A DNA stretch of 7,555 nucleotides from XYC2-FULL-41-22 sp041666465 (GTDB lineage: Bacteria; Patescibacteriota; Gracilibacteria; UBA1369; UBA12470): contig JBAYGX010000075.1 of assembly GCA_041666465.1 (NCBI GenBank), forward strand, positions 1 through 7,555, written 5' to 3'. Positions 1 through 5,961 of this stretch are shown here, piece after piece; position 1 is the first letter of the stretch, and each line of letters opens with the position of its first letter. The notes beneath the pieces are model-generated. The model made no database searches, was not told the DNA's origin, and saw only the letters and a list, made by a program, of their open reading frames with translations. Position numbers and translations under genes: made by a program.

Positions 1-3
1 ATT

Positions 4-678
4 TTATTTTTCTCGGTAGGCTTTTGCGTATTCATAGAGTGTTGACCAAAATGCTCCACCGGTAAAAGCGCCAATGATTTCCTCTAGAGGTACCCCGATG
101 ATTTTAAAATTTCCTAGAATTTGGGGATTATAGAATTGAACAACTAGATCTTTAAATATTATATTCACAAAAGCGAAGAGGAGTAGGTAGAACGCGCTAA
201 AAATTAAGCCGCTAGATACAACCTGCTTAAGTAAGTCCGGGCGTAAAATGATTGTGAAGATCGCTCCGCAGGCGAAAGCGATGGAAAGATCCAACATGGG
301 CTTAGTTGGAAAAAATATTTCCAAGCCAAGATAAACCAAAAGGAATAAAAGAAATGGGCCGAGGTGTAGTTTTTTATTGTGTTTGATTTTGGTTATTTTT
401 CTTTTTTCCAGAAATTCATAAAGAACTGCGGCGAGGCCGGCTACAGAAAAACTATAGACGAACCCTTCCAGTCCAAAACCATATTGCTTCATAAAATCAA
501 ATAGTGATTCGGGATGCCAATAGTGGGGTACGAAGAGGATTTCTATGAAGCCGAAGGGGAGTCCAATCAAACTGGCCCAAACAATTTCTTTGTGCAGGTC
601 TTTACGTTTTAAAAATATAGCTAACCAGAAAACGAGCAGTAAAAGACCCCCAGTAAGATATGCATATTCAGATGGCAT
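4..678 (-). CDS. Lycopene-cyclase-domain (CrtYc/CrtYd-like) polytopic membrane protein
   Basis: A 224-residue, strongly hydrophobic protein with about six membrane segments. It is built as two similar halves. The first has FGFIEILFVPHYWHPESLF (about 42-60) followed by GFGLEGFVYS and LYEF (67-89). The second has a polar FKDLVVQFYN stretch (175-184) followed by GVPLEEIIGAF and LYEY (195-217). The 'PxEE ... YE' signature and the two-half structure are those of the CrtYc/CrtYd type of membrane lycopene cyclase, in which each half normally has three helices. In the first half the second acidic residue of the PxEE motif is replaced (LEG). No other carotenoid gene is visible, so cyclase activity is not supported; related membrane proteins of unknown function exist. 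The ATG at 678 lies 34 bases after the stop of the DUF134 gene and has no Shine-Dalgarno. A TATAAT sits 7 bases before it, without a clear -35. The ORF is complete at both ends. Confidence 0.7.
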   Translation of the reverse strand: MPSEYAYLTGGLLLLVFWLAIFLKRKDLHKEIVWASLIGLPFGFIEILFVPHYWHPESLFDFMKQYGFGLEGFVYSFSVAGLAAVLYEFLEKRKITKIKHNKKLHLGPFLLFLLVYLGLEIFFPTKPMLDLSIAFACGAIFTIILRPDLLKQVVSSGLIFSAFYLLLFAFVNIIFKDLVVQFYNPQILGNFKIIGVPLEEIIGAFTGGAFWSTLYEYAKAYREK

Positions 679-712
679 AGGGATAATTATATATTAGTTT
701 TTGAATCTTATA

Positions 713-1000
713 TTAGGTGTGTTTAATAATTTTAATCGCTTTACCATTAACTAAAGCATCGGCAATTTTTTTATAAGCAGAATAAAGTATTCTTTGGTAT
801 GTGCTTGAGGAGGTGTGCATTTTTTTCGCCGCTTCTTGCTGTTCTAAGTCATTTATGTGGCGCAAACGGTAAGCTTCAATTTCTTCAATAGACAATTCAA
901 CCATTTGCAAATACTTCATAGGTACACCTTGTGGTTTAAAGTAAACAGTATTGGGTTCAAATTTTATTCCTGGGCATAAGCAAATTCTGGGTCTTGGCAT
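713..1000 (-). CDS. UPF0251 / DUF134 family DNA-binding protein
   Basis: A 95-residue protein with the full DUF134 signature. It begins MPRPR, followed by a short Cys-containing segment (C7, C9) and then YFKPQGVP (20-27). SIEEIEAYRL (37-46) comes next, and then a sigma-70 region-4-like helix-turn-helix at about 51-80 (LEQQEAAKKM ... TYQRIL). It ends with the typical DALVNGKAI (81-89). Family members are small putative transcription regulators of unknown target. They often lie next to glycine-rich DUF5320-type proteins and iron-sulfur/NifX-like genes, as here with the gene at 1087-1329. It could regulate its neighbours, for example through the palindrome at 1387-1408; that is inference. There is no Shine-Dalgarno before the ATG (the upstream DNA is A/T-rich), so the start rests on the conserved MPRPR N-terminus. 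Confidence 0.85.
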   Translation of the reverse strand: MPRPRICLCPGIKFEPNTVYFKPQGVPMKYLQMVELSIEEIEAYRLRHINDLEQQEAAKKMHTSSSTYQRILYSAYKKIADALVNGKAIKIIKHT

Positions 1001-1043
1001 GAGATTTATTATTTTTTTAGATAATTTTTATTAAAAAGGAGAC

Positions 1044-1075
1044 GGACCGACCCTTTTCTATAGAGGGGTCGGTCC
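1044..1075 (-). terminator. Hairpin after the DUF5320 gene; terminator and/or REP-like palindrome
   Basis: A perfect 10-bp inverted repeat (GGACCGACCC, 1044-1053, with GGGTCGGTCC, 1066-1075) around a 12-base loop. It begins 11 bases past the DUF5320 stop codon. Read on the minus strand, the stem is followed after six bases by TTTTT, so it can act as a somewhat imperfect intrinsic terminator separating DUF5320 from DUF134. On that strand the left foot reads GTAGGACC, which resembles the GTAG tetranucleotide that precedes REP hairpins. Confidence 0.6.
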
Positions 1076-1086
1076 TACACCTTCTT

Positions 1087-1329
1087 TTATTTTTGCTGAT
1101 TTTTAAGAGAGGCTTTTTCTTCTTGGATTGCCTTTAATTCTTCCTTGAGCATTTCCTCTTCTTCCTCTAGAGCGGCAAGTTCGTTCTTCGGAGAAACAAA
1201 GCGTCTGAATCCATAACCATAACTACCTCCACAACCCCAGCCTCGTCTCATGTCGCCTCCGCAAGGTCCCAACCTCCAGCCAGTACCAGGGCCCATTCCT
1301 CGGGGACCAGTTCCATTAAATCTTGGCAT
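1087..1329 (-). CDS. DUF5320 family glycine-rich small protein
   Basis: An 80-residue protein in two parts. Residues 1-45 are rich in Gly, Arg and aromatics (MPRFNGTGPRGMGPGTGW, then GPCGG and WGCGG with C23 and C33). Residues 48-80 are a highly charged helix with heptad-like leucines (LAALEEEEEMLKEELKAI), probably a coiled coil. The MPRxxGTGPxGxGPxTG start is the hallmark of DUF5320. The family has no established biochemical role; members are found in archaea and bacteria beside DUF134 proteins and NifX/NifB-like iron-cluster proteins, so a metal- or cofactor-related role is often supposed. It has its own promoter (1393-1421). No Shine-Dalgarno is visible before the ATG; the conserved N-terminus fixes the start. 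Confidence 0.8.
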   Translation of the reverse strand: MPRFNGTGPRGMGPGTGWRLGPCGGDMRRGWGCGGSYGYGFRRFVSPKNELAALEEEEEMLKEELKAIQEEKASLKNQQK

Positions 1330-1386
1330 ATTTTTGATTGAATCTTACTAGTTTAAAGATAGCCCGGCCTTTTAAATTGACTATCT

Positions 1387-1408
1387 GTTATGAGTATATA
1401 CCCATAAC
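1387..1408. promoter_or_regulatory. Near-perfect 22-bp palindrome, candidate operator
   Basis: GTTATG (1387-1392) and CATAAC (1403-1408) flank the self-complementary GTATATAC (1394-1401); 10 of 11 base pairs match, the exception being 1393/1402. It covers the -10 of the minus-strand DUF5320 promoter, a position where a bound dimeric repressor would block transcription. It lies about 40 bp upstream of the -35 of the divergent operon promoter. The binding protein is unknown; the DUF134 protein is one candidate. Confidence 0.5.
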
Positions 1409-1421
1409 TTATTTTCGTCAA
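1393..1421 (-). promoter_or_regulatory. Sigma-70-type promoter for the DUF5320 gene
   Basis: On the minus strand: TTGACG (1421-1416), a 17-base spacer, then TATACT (1398-1393). This predicts transcription from about 1386 and a leader of about 57 bases before the ATG at 1329. The -10 lies inside the palindrome at 1387-1408. Confidence 0.65.
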
Positions 1422-1446
1422 TAATGGTGTGATAAGGTATTTTTGT

Positions 1447-1475
1447 TTGACAATAAGGAATATATATGATATAAG
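1447..1475 (+). promoter_or_regulatory. Strong sigma-70 promoter of the nicotinamidase-TerY-PP2C-kinase operon
   Basis: TTGACA (1447-1452), a 17-base spacer, then TATAAG (1470-1475) preceded by TG at 1467-1468 (extended -10). The consensus -35 and optimal spacing suggest strong expression starting near 1482. That leaves a leader of about 124 bases before the first start codon (1606), longer than simple initiation needs. In the leader I see a purine-rich Shine-Dalgarno-like tract (1521-1533) with no suitable start codon close behind it. I also see two mutually exclusive 5-bp stems near 1484-1505 (AACTC/GAGTT or CTCAA/TTGAG). No riboswitch class is recognised. Confidence 0.75.
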
Positions 1476-1590
1476 GGCTTCAGAACTCAAGTGGAGTTGT
1501 TTGAGAATTTAATATGGAAAGAAAGGAGAAGGAACCCTAAAACACTCAATAAGCGACTCTTATAGGGATAGTGAAGACATCATTAACTTG

Positions 1591-1598
1591 AAAGGAAG
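1591..1598 (+). promoter_or_regulatory. Ribosome binding site that sets the nicotinamidase start at 1606
   Basis: AAAGGAAG lies 7 bases before the ATG at 1606. The in-frame TTG at 1588 lies upstream of this site and has no comparable site of its own, so the longer reading frame (six extra residues) is not the likely product. Confidence 0.75.
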
Positions 1599-1605
1599 AA
1601 AAAGT

Positions 1606-2439
1606 ATGACGACAAAGCGACTCAATGTTCAATTATTGATCATTGACCCCCAGAATGATTTTTGTGATATTCCTGGGGCAATGTTGCCGGTTGCTGGAGC
1701 GCAGGCAGATATGGAGCGAGTGGCACAGCTTATCAGGCGTGTCGGCGGCAAGTTGGACGACATTCATGTCACACTTGACAGCCATCGCCTTATCGACATT
1801 GCTCATCCGGCCTGGTGGATGGACCAAAATGGCAATCCACCCAATCCATTCACCATGATTTCAGCCGCCGATATTGAGGCGGGAATCTGGACACCTCGTA
1901 ATCCTTCGTTCCGTTCGAAAACGTTGGATTATGCTCATTCGCTTGAATCAACCCCGGATCATTACAAGATCTTTGTGTGGCCTCCACATTGCCTTATTGG
2001 CACGTGGGGACACAGCGTCAACGCTCAACTGAACGAAGCTTTGCAGGCTTGGTCTGGAGCGGAATACGCCATAGTTGATTACGTGACCAAGGGATCGAAT
2101 CCGTGGACAGAGCACTACGGCGCTCTTATGGCCGAAGTGCCTGACTCAAACGACCCGAGCACCGCGCTCAACACATCGGTTTTGCAGATGCTTTCGGAAG
2201 CGGATATCGTGGCTGTTACCGGAGAGGCTTCGAGTCACTGTGTTCTCAAGACCGTGAAGCAGATCGCTGATAACATCGGCGACGATCACATCAAGAAGTT
2301 CCATTTGTTGCGTGATTGCATGTCTCCGGTGGGAGCCGCTCCTGGTGGACCGGATTTCCCGAAGATCGCAGAAGCTTTTCTGCGCGAGATGAAGAGTCGG
2401 GGCATGACTATTACAACCTCAACCGATTTCCTGTCCTAA
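1606..2439 (+). CDS. Nicotinamidase / isochorismatase-superfamily cysteine amidohydrolase
   Basis: A 277-residue protein of the PncA-type cysteine hydrolase family. The family's characterised reaction is nicotinamide to nicotinate plus ammonia, the first step of NAD salvage by the Preiss-Handler route. All expected motifs are present: IIDPQNDF with the catalytic Asp (D14), TLDSH ... AHP with metal ligands D58, H60 and H67, and WPPHCLIGTWG with the fourth ligand H128. The catalytic Lys (K162) lies in TKG and the nucleophile C212 in TGEASSHC. The protein is longer than most bacterial PncA (about 180-215 residues). The extra length is mainly at 71-118 between the metal site and WPPHC, and at 163-195, as in eukaryote-like or larger nicotinamidases. 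It is the first gene of the operon, with TerY starting 31 bases downstream. The substrate is not fixed by sequence: nicotinamide is most likely, while another amide or isochorismate-like compound is possible. It is visibly more GC-rich than the rest of the window. Cytoplasmic; no signal peptide. Confidence 0.85.
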   Translation: MTTKRLNVQLLIIDPQNDFCDIPGAMLPVAGAQADMERVAQLIRRVGGKLDDIHVTLDSHRLIDIAHPAWWMDQNGNPPNPFTMISAADIEAGIWTPRNPSFRSKTLDYAHSLESTPDHYKIFVWPPHCLIGTWGHSVNAQLNEALQAWSGAEYAIVDYVTKGSNPWTEHYGALMAEVPDSNDPSTALNTSVLQMLSEADIVAVTGEASSHCVLKTVKQIADNIGDDHIKKFHLLRDCMSPVGAAPGGPDFPKIAEAFLREMKSRGMTITTSTDFLS

Positions 2440-2470
2440 GGAGATCAGAAAGGAATAAGGAGAAACGTAC

Positions 2471-3226
2471 ATGCCAAGATTAATGACTGACAGTACGATG
2501 GAGACTGGAAAAATTGCTGGAACACAGGCATTCCAGTTTTCCTCAACCAGAATTGATCATCTTGGTGCAACTGAGTACACTCTTGTGACGGTTGCAGTAG
2601 ATGTGACGGGCTCGACGAAGGATTTCGCCGACGAACTTCGAAACACTCTTATAGCTGCGGTGGAAAGTTGCAAAAAATCACCGCGGTCGAATAACCTGCT
2701 TTTGCGGGTCATACTTTTCTCCTCTTCGCTTCTGAATGGAATCGAAGAGTTGCATGGTTTCAAGCCTCTTGGCGAGATTGATCCACAGAGCTATCCGCAG
2801 TTTAAGCCCTATGGAACGACTCCGCTTTTCGACGCCGCTTTTTCGGCGATTGGAGCAACCAATACTTATGCCAAGAAGCTGATGGATCAAGATTTCCTGG
2901 CCAACGGTATCGTTTTCGTCATTACTGACGGAGACGACAATAATTCGTCTACGACCATGAATATGGTCAAAGACGAGATGGCGAGAGGCTCTCGTAGCGA
3001 GGAAATCGAATCACTTATCGGTGTTATTGTTGGTATCAACGCTCAGAATTTCGCTCCCGAATTGAAAAAATTCCAGACGATAGCTGGGATGAAGTACATC
3101 GATGCTGGAGATGCTACAAAGGGTAAACTGGCGAAACTCGCCGAGTTTGTCTCGCAATCTGTCTCGAGTCAGTCGCAGTCCTTGGGGACGGGTGGACCGA
3201 GCCAAAACATTTCGGCTACGATCTAA
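2471..3226 (+). CDS. TerY-like von Willebrand factor A domain protein
   Basis: A 251-residue soluble protein consisting of one vWA domain (about 35-230) and a Ser/Gln/Gly-rich tail (231-251) that is probably disordered. The metal-ion-dependent adhesion site (MIDAS) is complete: DVTGS (D44, T46, S48), the conserved Thr in YGTTPLFDA (T116/T117) and the Asp in ITDGDD (D153). Small vWA proteins of this kind (TerY, E. coli YegL) form a conserved trio with a PP2C phosphatase and a protein kinase, and are thought to act as a metal-dependent binding scaffold or as the phosphorylation target. Here the phosphatase and kinase genes follow directly. A good Shine-Dalgarno (AAGGAG, 2457-2462) lies 8 bases before the ATG. 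The assignment to TerY rather than another vWA family depends on the gene context as much as on the sequence. Confidence 0.78.
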   Translation: MPRLMTDSTMETGKIAGTQAFQFSSTRIDHLGATEYTLVTVAVDVTGSTKDFADELRNTLIAAVESCKKSPRSNNLLLRVILFSSSLLNGIEELHGFKPLGEIDPQSYPQFKPYGTTPLFDAAFSAIGATNTYAKKLMDQDFLANGIVFVITDGDDNNSSTTMNMVKDEMARGSRSEEIESLIGVIVGINAQNFAPELKKFQTIAGMKYIDAGDATKGKLAKLAEFVSQSVSSQSQSLGTGGPSQNISATI

Positions 3227-3246
3227 TTAGTAGACCAACGGAAAGG

Positions 3247-3276
3247 GGGGCGATGAAAACATCGCCCCTTACTTTT
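3247..3276 (+). terminator. Strong intra-operon hairpin, partial terminator or mRNA-processing element
   Basis: GGGGCGATG (3247-3255) pairs perfectly with CATCGCCCC (3260-3268) around an AAAA loop. Two further G-T pairs are possible, and the broken T tract TTACTTTT (3269-3276) follows. The stem lies 20 bases after the TerY stop and just before the phosphatase start. It has the shape of an intrinsic terminator with a weak U-run, so it would lower but not abolish expression of the phosphatase and kinase relative to the first two genes. It could instead protect the 3' end of a processed upstream message. Confidence 0.65.
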
Positions 3277-3281
3277 ATGGA

Positions 3282-3288
3282 AGGTGAG
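3282..3288 (+). promoter_or_regulatory. Ribosome binding site supporting the PP2C start at 3292
   Basis: AGGTGAG lies 3 bases before the ATG at 3292. The upstream in-frame ATG at 3253 is buried in the stem of the hairpin at 3247-3268 and is therefore a poor start; the ATG at 3277 is a weaker alternative. The start at 3292 also begins the protein right at the PP2C fold. Confidence 0.6.
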
Positions 3289-3291
3289 AAA

Positions 3292-4173
3292 ATGATATTT
3301 TTTACCGATCATTATTTTCAGATTGGTCACGCTCATTACACGGCTGGTAAGCCGTGTCAGGATCATGCACTTTCTAGATCGAGTGGATCTATAGCTTGTG
3401 CAATTGTTTCGGATGGGTGTTCAACTGGAGGTAATACTGATGTCGGGTCGCGGGTCTTAACTTTTGGAACTTTGCAGGCAATTCGTGATCATGCGAAAGC
3501 ATCAAACGGGTCTCTTGCGACAGCTAAAGTTAGTATTCTGTCTCGACAGCAACAACTCATTGGAGTTATGCGACCGGTGTTGGGTTTGGATCGTGGTGAT
3601 ATGCTGGCCACCTGTATCTACGCTTACTTTTCTCAAAGTGGCGGAATGATTCAGGTTTATGGTGATGGTGTAATTGCATGGAAAGATCGTAACGGCGATA
3701 TTTTTATGCACCGATATGAATGGGCGGACAATGCACCATTTTATCCTTCGTATGAAGGATTAGATCTTCAAGCTTTCATAAACCATCACGGTGGTGATTT
3801 AGAAGCCGTTCGACTTATTGGGCATAGCGCCTTTGGTTCAAAGGAGAGCGGATATGTTGAAGTTGATTCAACAGATTACACTCTTCAGCAGGGGATAAAT
3901 GGAATTTCTATGGAAATTTCAGAATCTCTTTTAGAGCAAATTGAGTTTCTAGCTGTGTTTTCTGACGGAGTTACTCAAATTGACGGTGTTGATTGGAAGG
4001 ATGCCGTTGGAGAATTTTTGGCTTTCAAAACCAGCGCCGGAGAATTTGCTAAACGTCGGATGATTCGGGGTATAAGAGATATGCAATGCGACGGTAGAGG
4101 ACCGATCGATGACATATCATATGCCGTGATTCATGTTGACCAAGAGAAGGTTCAGACGGAGGAATCCCAATGA
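3292..4173 (+). CDS. PP2C-type serine/threonine phosphatase of a TerY-P triad (YegK-like)
   Basis: A 293-residue protein with the PP2C metal-binding motifs in order: GKPCQDHA (Q23, D24), VSDGCS (D41, G42), DMLATCIYAYF (103-113), VYGDGVIAW (122-130), FSDGVTQ (D225, G226) and the final DDIS (D273, D274). Together these give the two-metal centre that hydrolyses phosphoserine/phosphothreonine, so an active enzyme is likely. The expected partner is the product of the next gene, a kinase; the pair would set the phosphorylation state of the vWA protein or another target. The stop codon overlaps the kinase start (ATGA at 4170-4173), a sign of translational coupling and fixed stoichiometry. If the ATG at 3253 were used the protein would be 306 residues. 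No membrane segment or signal peptide. The gene is more AT-rich than the two genes before it. Confidence 0.82.
   Translation: MIFFTDHYFQIGHAHYTAGKPCQDHALSRSSGSIACAIVSDGCSTGGNTDVGSRVLTFGTLQAIRDHAKASNGSLATAKVSILSRQQQLIGVMRPVLGLDRGDMLATCIYAYFSQSGGMIQVYGDGVIAWKDRNGDIFMHRYEWADNAPFYPSYEGLDLQAFINHHGGDLEAVRLIGHSAFGSKESGYVEVDSTDYTLQQGINGISMEISESLLEQIEFLAVFSDGVTQIDGVDWKDAVGEFLAFKTSAGEFAKRRMIRGIRDMQCDGRGPIDDISYAVIHVDQEKVQTEESQ
4158..4163 (+). promoter_or_regulatory. Ribosome binding site of the kinase, inside the phosphatase gene
   Basis: GGAGGA lies 6 bases before the ATG at 4170 and within the last codons of the phosphatase. Together with the ATGA overlap it supports coupled translation of phosphatase and kinase. 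Confidence 0.75.
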
Positions 4174-5930
4174 ATTCTGCATCTAGTCGGGGGAATATTC
4201 ATGTGACTCTCGAGGGGCGTGGACCAGTAACTTTGCGACCTAGTGATCACGTTGCTACTGGGGGTGAGGGTTCTATCTATAGAGTTTCTAATTTGGTTGT
4301 AAAGATGTGGCTTGATCCAGAAAGGATGAAGCAACGCGGAACGCCGGATAAAGTTCAAAAATTATCTAGTTTATTCCAGCATCCATACATAGTAACTCCT
4401 CTTGGATTAGCTCTTACAGACGCAGGGGATCCAGTTGGACATTATTTGTCTTATATTGAAGATCCTCCGATTGGTCACCCACTTTCTCGGGTTTTTACGA
4501 ACGACTTTTATCAAAGCGAGAGATTCACAGATAAGCTCGCTTCGAAATTAGTTGATCGAATGCGTGAAACAGTTTTGTTCGCTCATGACCGTGGAGCGAT
4601 TCTGGTTGATCCGAATGAACTTAATTGGTTTGCTCTTTCAGTCAGAAAAGATCCTGAGCCGAGAATTATTGATGTTGATTCATGGGTTATTGGAGCAATG
4701 CCGCCCACAGTGGCGGTGATGCCTTCAATTCGGGATTGGCATGCAAGAAAATTTAATCATGAAAGTGATTGGTTCTCTTGGGCGATTGTGACGTTTCAGG
4801 TTTTTACTGGTATCCATCCCTACAAAGGAACGCTTGATGGATATGCCAGGACGGATATGGAAAAACGAATGCAAAACAACGCATCCGTGTTTTCATCCGG
4901 CGTTCGACTTAATCGAGCTGTACGGGACTTTTCTTGTATTTCTCTTCCGCTTTTGAATTGGTATGAAGCGACCTTCCAGAAGGGGGAAAGAACTAAACCG
5001 CCGTCTCCGTTTGATACTGGTGTGACAACGCCACGAGCAGTTCGAATTCTTCGAGCTGTGACTACGGGAAAAACCGACATGTTGGTTTTCGAGAAACTTC
5101 TTGGATATTCAGGAGATTCGGTTATCCATACATTCCATTGCGGTGTTGTTCTTCTTGCATCTGGTAAATTGATCGATCTTACGACGAAACGACAGATTGC
5201 CGTTTCTGCATCACTTGCTTGCGAAGTGATACGAGTGAGTAATGGATGGATTATCGGAAGTCTTGATGGACGCCAAGCAGTGTTTGTGTATGTGAGCGAT
5301 CGAACGTTGCAATCCACCGTACTTCCATTCCCAATGCAAGCATCTCGACTACTTAGCTATGAGAATCGAATCTTTCTAGTTGGAGACAAGGGTTTAACCG
5401 AAGTTAAATTTAATTTCTTTGGTGAAAAAATCGTTGCTTCGGCTGGTCAGACGTGGGGTGTTATCGTAAATTCCACGAAGTGGTTTAGCGGAGTTGGAGT
5501 TTTGGATGCGATGGGAGCGAAATTTGTTATTGTTCCTTTTGGTGATGGAGCAGTAGCTCAAATCCGAGTGCGTGAATTAGACGGAATCCAGATTATTGCG
5601 GCCAAGGCTGGAAATCGTTTTGCTTCGTTTATCGCACTCGACAAAAAAGGTGATTATCACAAAATTGAGATTACCTTTGACAGCGAGTATCGTACATACA
5701 AGGTGTGGATGGGTATTACGGATGGACCAGAGTTGAATCTGGCTATTCTTCCTAAGGGCGTTTGTGCAACCATTATAAAGGACGGAGAATTAAACATCTT
5801 TGTTCCGATGAATGGAAGCTTGACTAGGGTGGAAGATAAACTGATTGCAACTGACATGCTCCTTTCTAATTGGGGAGACAGAGTTATCTATGTGCAGAAC
5901 GGTGCGGTATGGGCTGTTCGCATGAAGTGA
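4170..5930 (+). CDS. Protein kinase with beta-propeller-like C-terminal half (TerY-P triad kinase)
   Basis: A 586-residue soluble protein. Residues about 20-282 form a divergent serine/threonine-type kinase: glycine loop ATGGEGSIYRV (29-39), ATP-binding Lys K45 in VVKMW, catalytic loop LVDPNELNW with D147 and N152, and a DFG equivalent IIDVDSW (D168). The alpha-F Asp follows in SDWFSW (D200), then GIHPYKG and a KGERTKPP tail (271-278). All key residues are present, so it should be active. Residues about 300-586 have no recognised motif but contain roughly six or seven repeats of short beta-strands, each passing through a turn with Gly or Asn (for example 351-376, 391-413, 429-457, 474-502, 531-553 and 560-585). 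This pattern suggests a beta-propeller, probably a sensor or substrate-binding module. Kinases of known TerY-P/YegI systems usually carry a helix-hairpin-helix instead. Last gene of the operon; a terminator follows. Confidence 0.82.
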   Translation: MNSASSRGNIHVTLEGRGPVTLRPSDHVATGGEGSIYRVSNLVVKMWLDPERMKQRGTPDKVQKLSSLFQHPYIVTPLGLALTDAGDPVGHYLSYIEDPPIGHPLSRVFTNDFYQSERFTDKLASKLVDRMRETVLFAHDRGAILVDPNELNWFALSVRKDPEPRIIDVDSWVIGAMPPTVAVMPSIRDWHARKFNHESDWFSWAIVTFQVFTGIHPYKGTLDGYARTDMEKRMQNNASVFSSGVRLNRAVRDFSCISLPLLNWYEATFQKGERTKPPSPFDTGVTTPRAVRILRAVTTGKTDMLVFEKLLGYSGDSVIHTFHCGVVLLASGKLIDLTTKRQIAVSASLACEVIRVSNGWIIGSLDGRQAVFVYVSDRTLQSTVLPFPMQASRLLSYENRIFLVGDKGLTEVKFNFFGEKIVASAGQTWGVIVNSTKWFSGVGVLDAMGAKFVIVPFGDGAVAQIRVRELDGIQIIAAKAGNRFASFIALDKKGDYHKIEITFDSEYRTYKVWMGITDGPELNLAILPKGVCATIIKDGELNIFVPMNGSLTRVEDKLIATDMLLSNWGDRVIYVQNGAVWAVRMK

Positions 5931-5961
5931 TTTTGCTCTTTCTGAATTGTTTTTTTCGATT

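Noticed and set aside
1514..1540. Eight-codon leader ORF (MERKEKEP)
   Set aside because: No ribosome binding site at a proper distance, and no run of codons for a single amino acid that would suggest attenuation.
1588..1605. TTG start giving six more residues to the nicotinamidase
   Set aside because: The good ribosome binding site (1591-1598) lies inside this extension and points to the ATG at 1606.
1482..1605. Riboswitch in the long operon leader
   Set aside because: Only weak alternative 5-bp stems are visible and no conserved core of a known class, including NAD-binding types, could be recognised.
2830..2850. Small hairpin in the vWA gene (GCCG ... CGGC with T run in the loop)
   Set aside because: The stem is only 4-5 bp, the T run is in the loop rather than after the stem, and the sequence is fully explained as coding.
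4820..5317. 165-codon open frame on the minus strand
   Set aside because: Lies wholly inside the kinase gene on the opposite strand, has no ribosome binding site or recognisable motif, and its composition is that of an antisense shadow.
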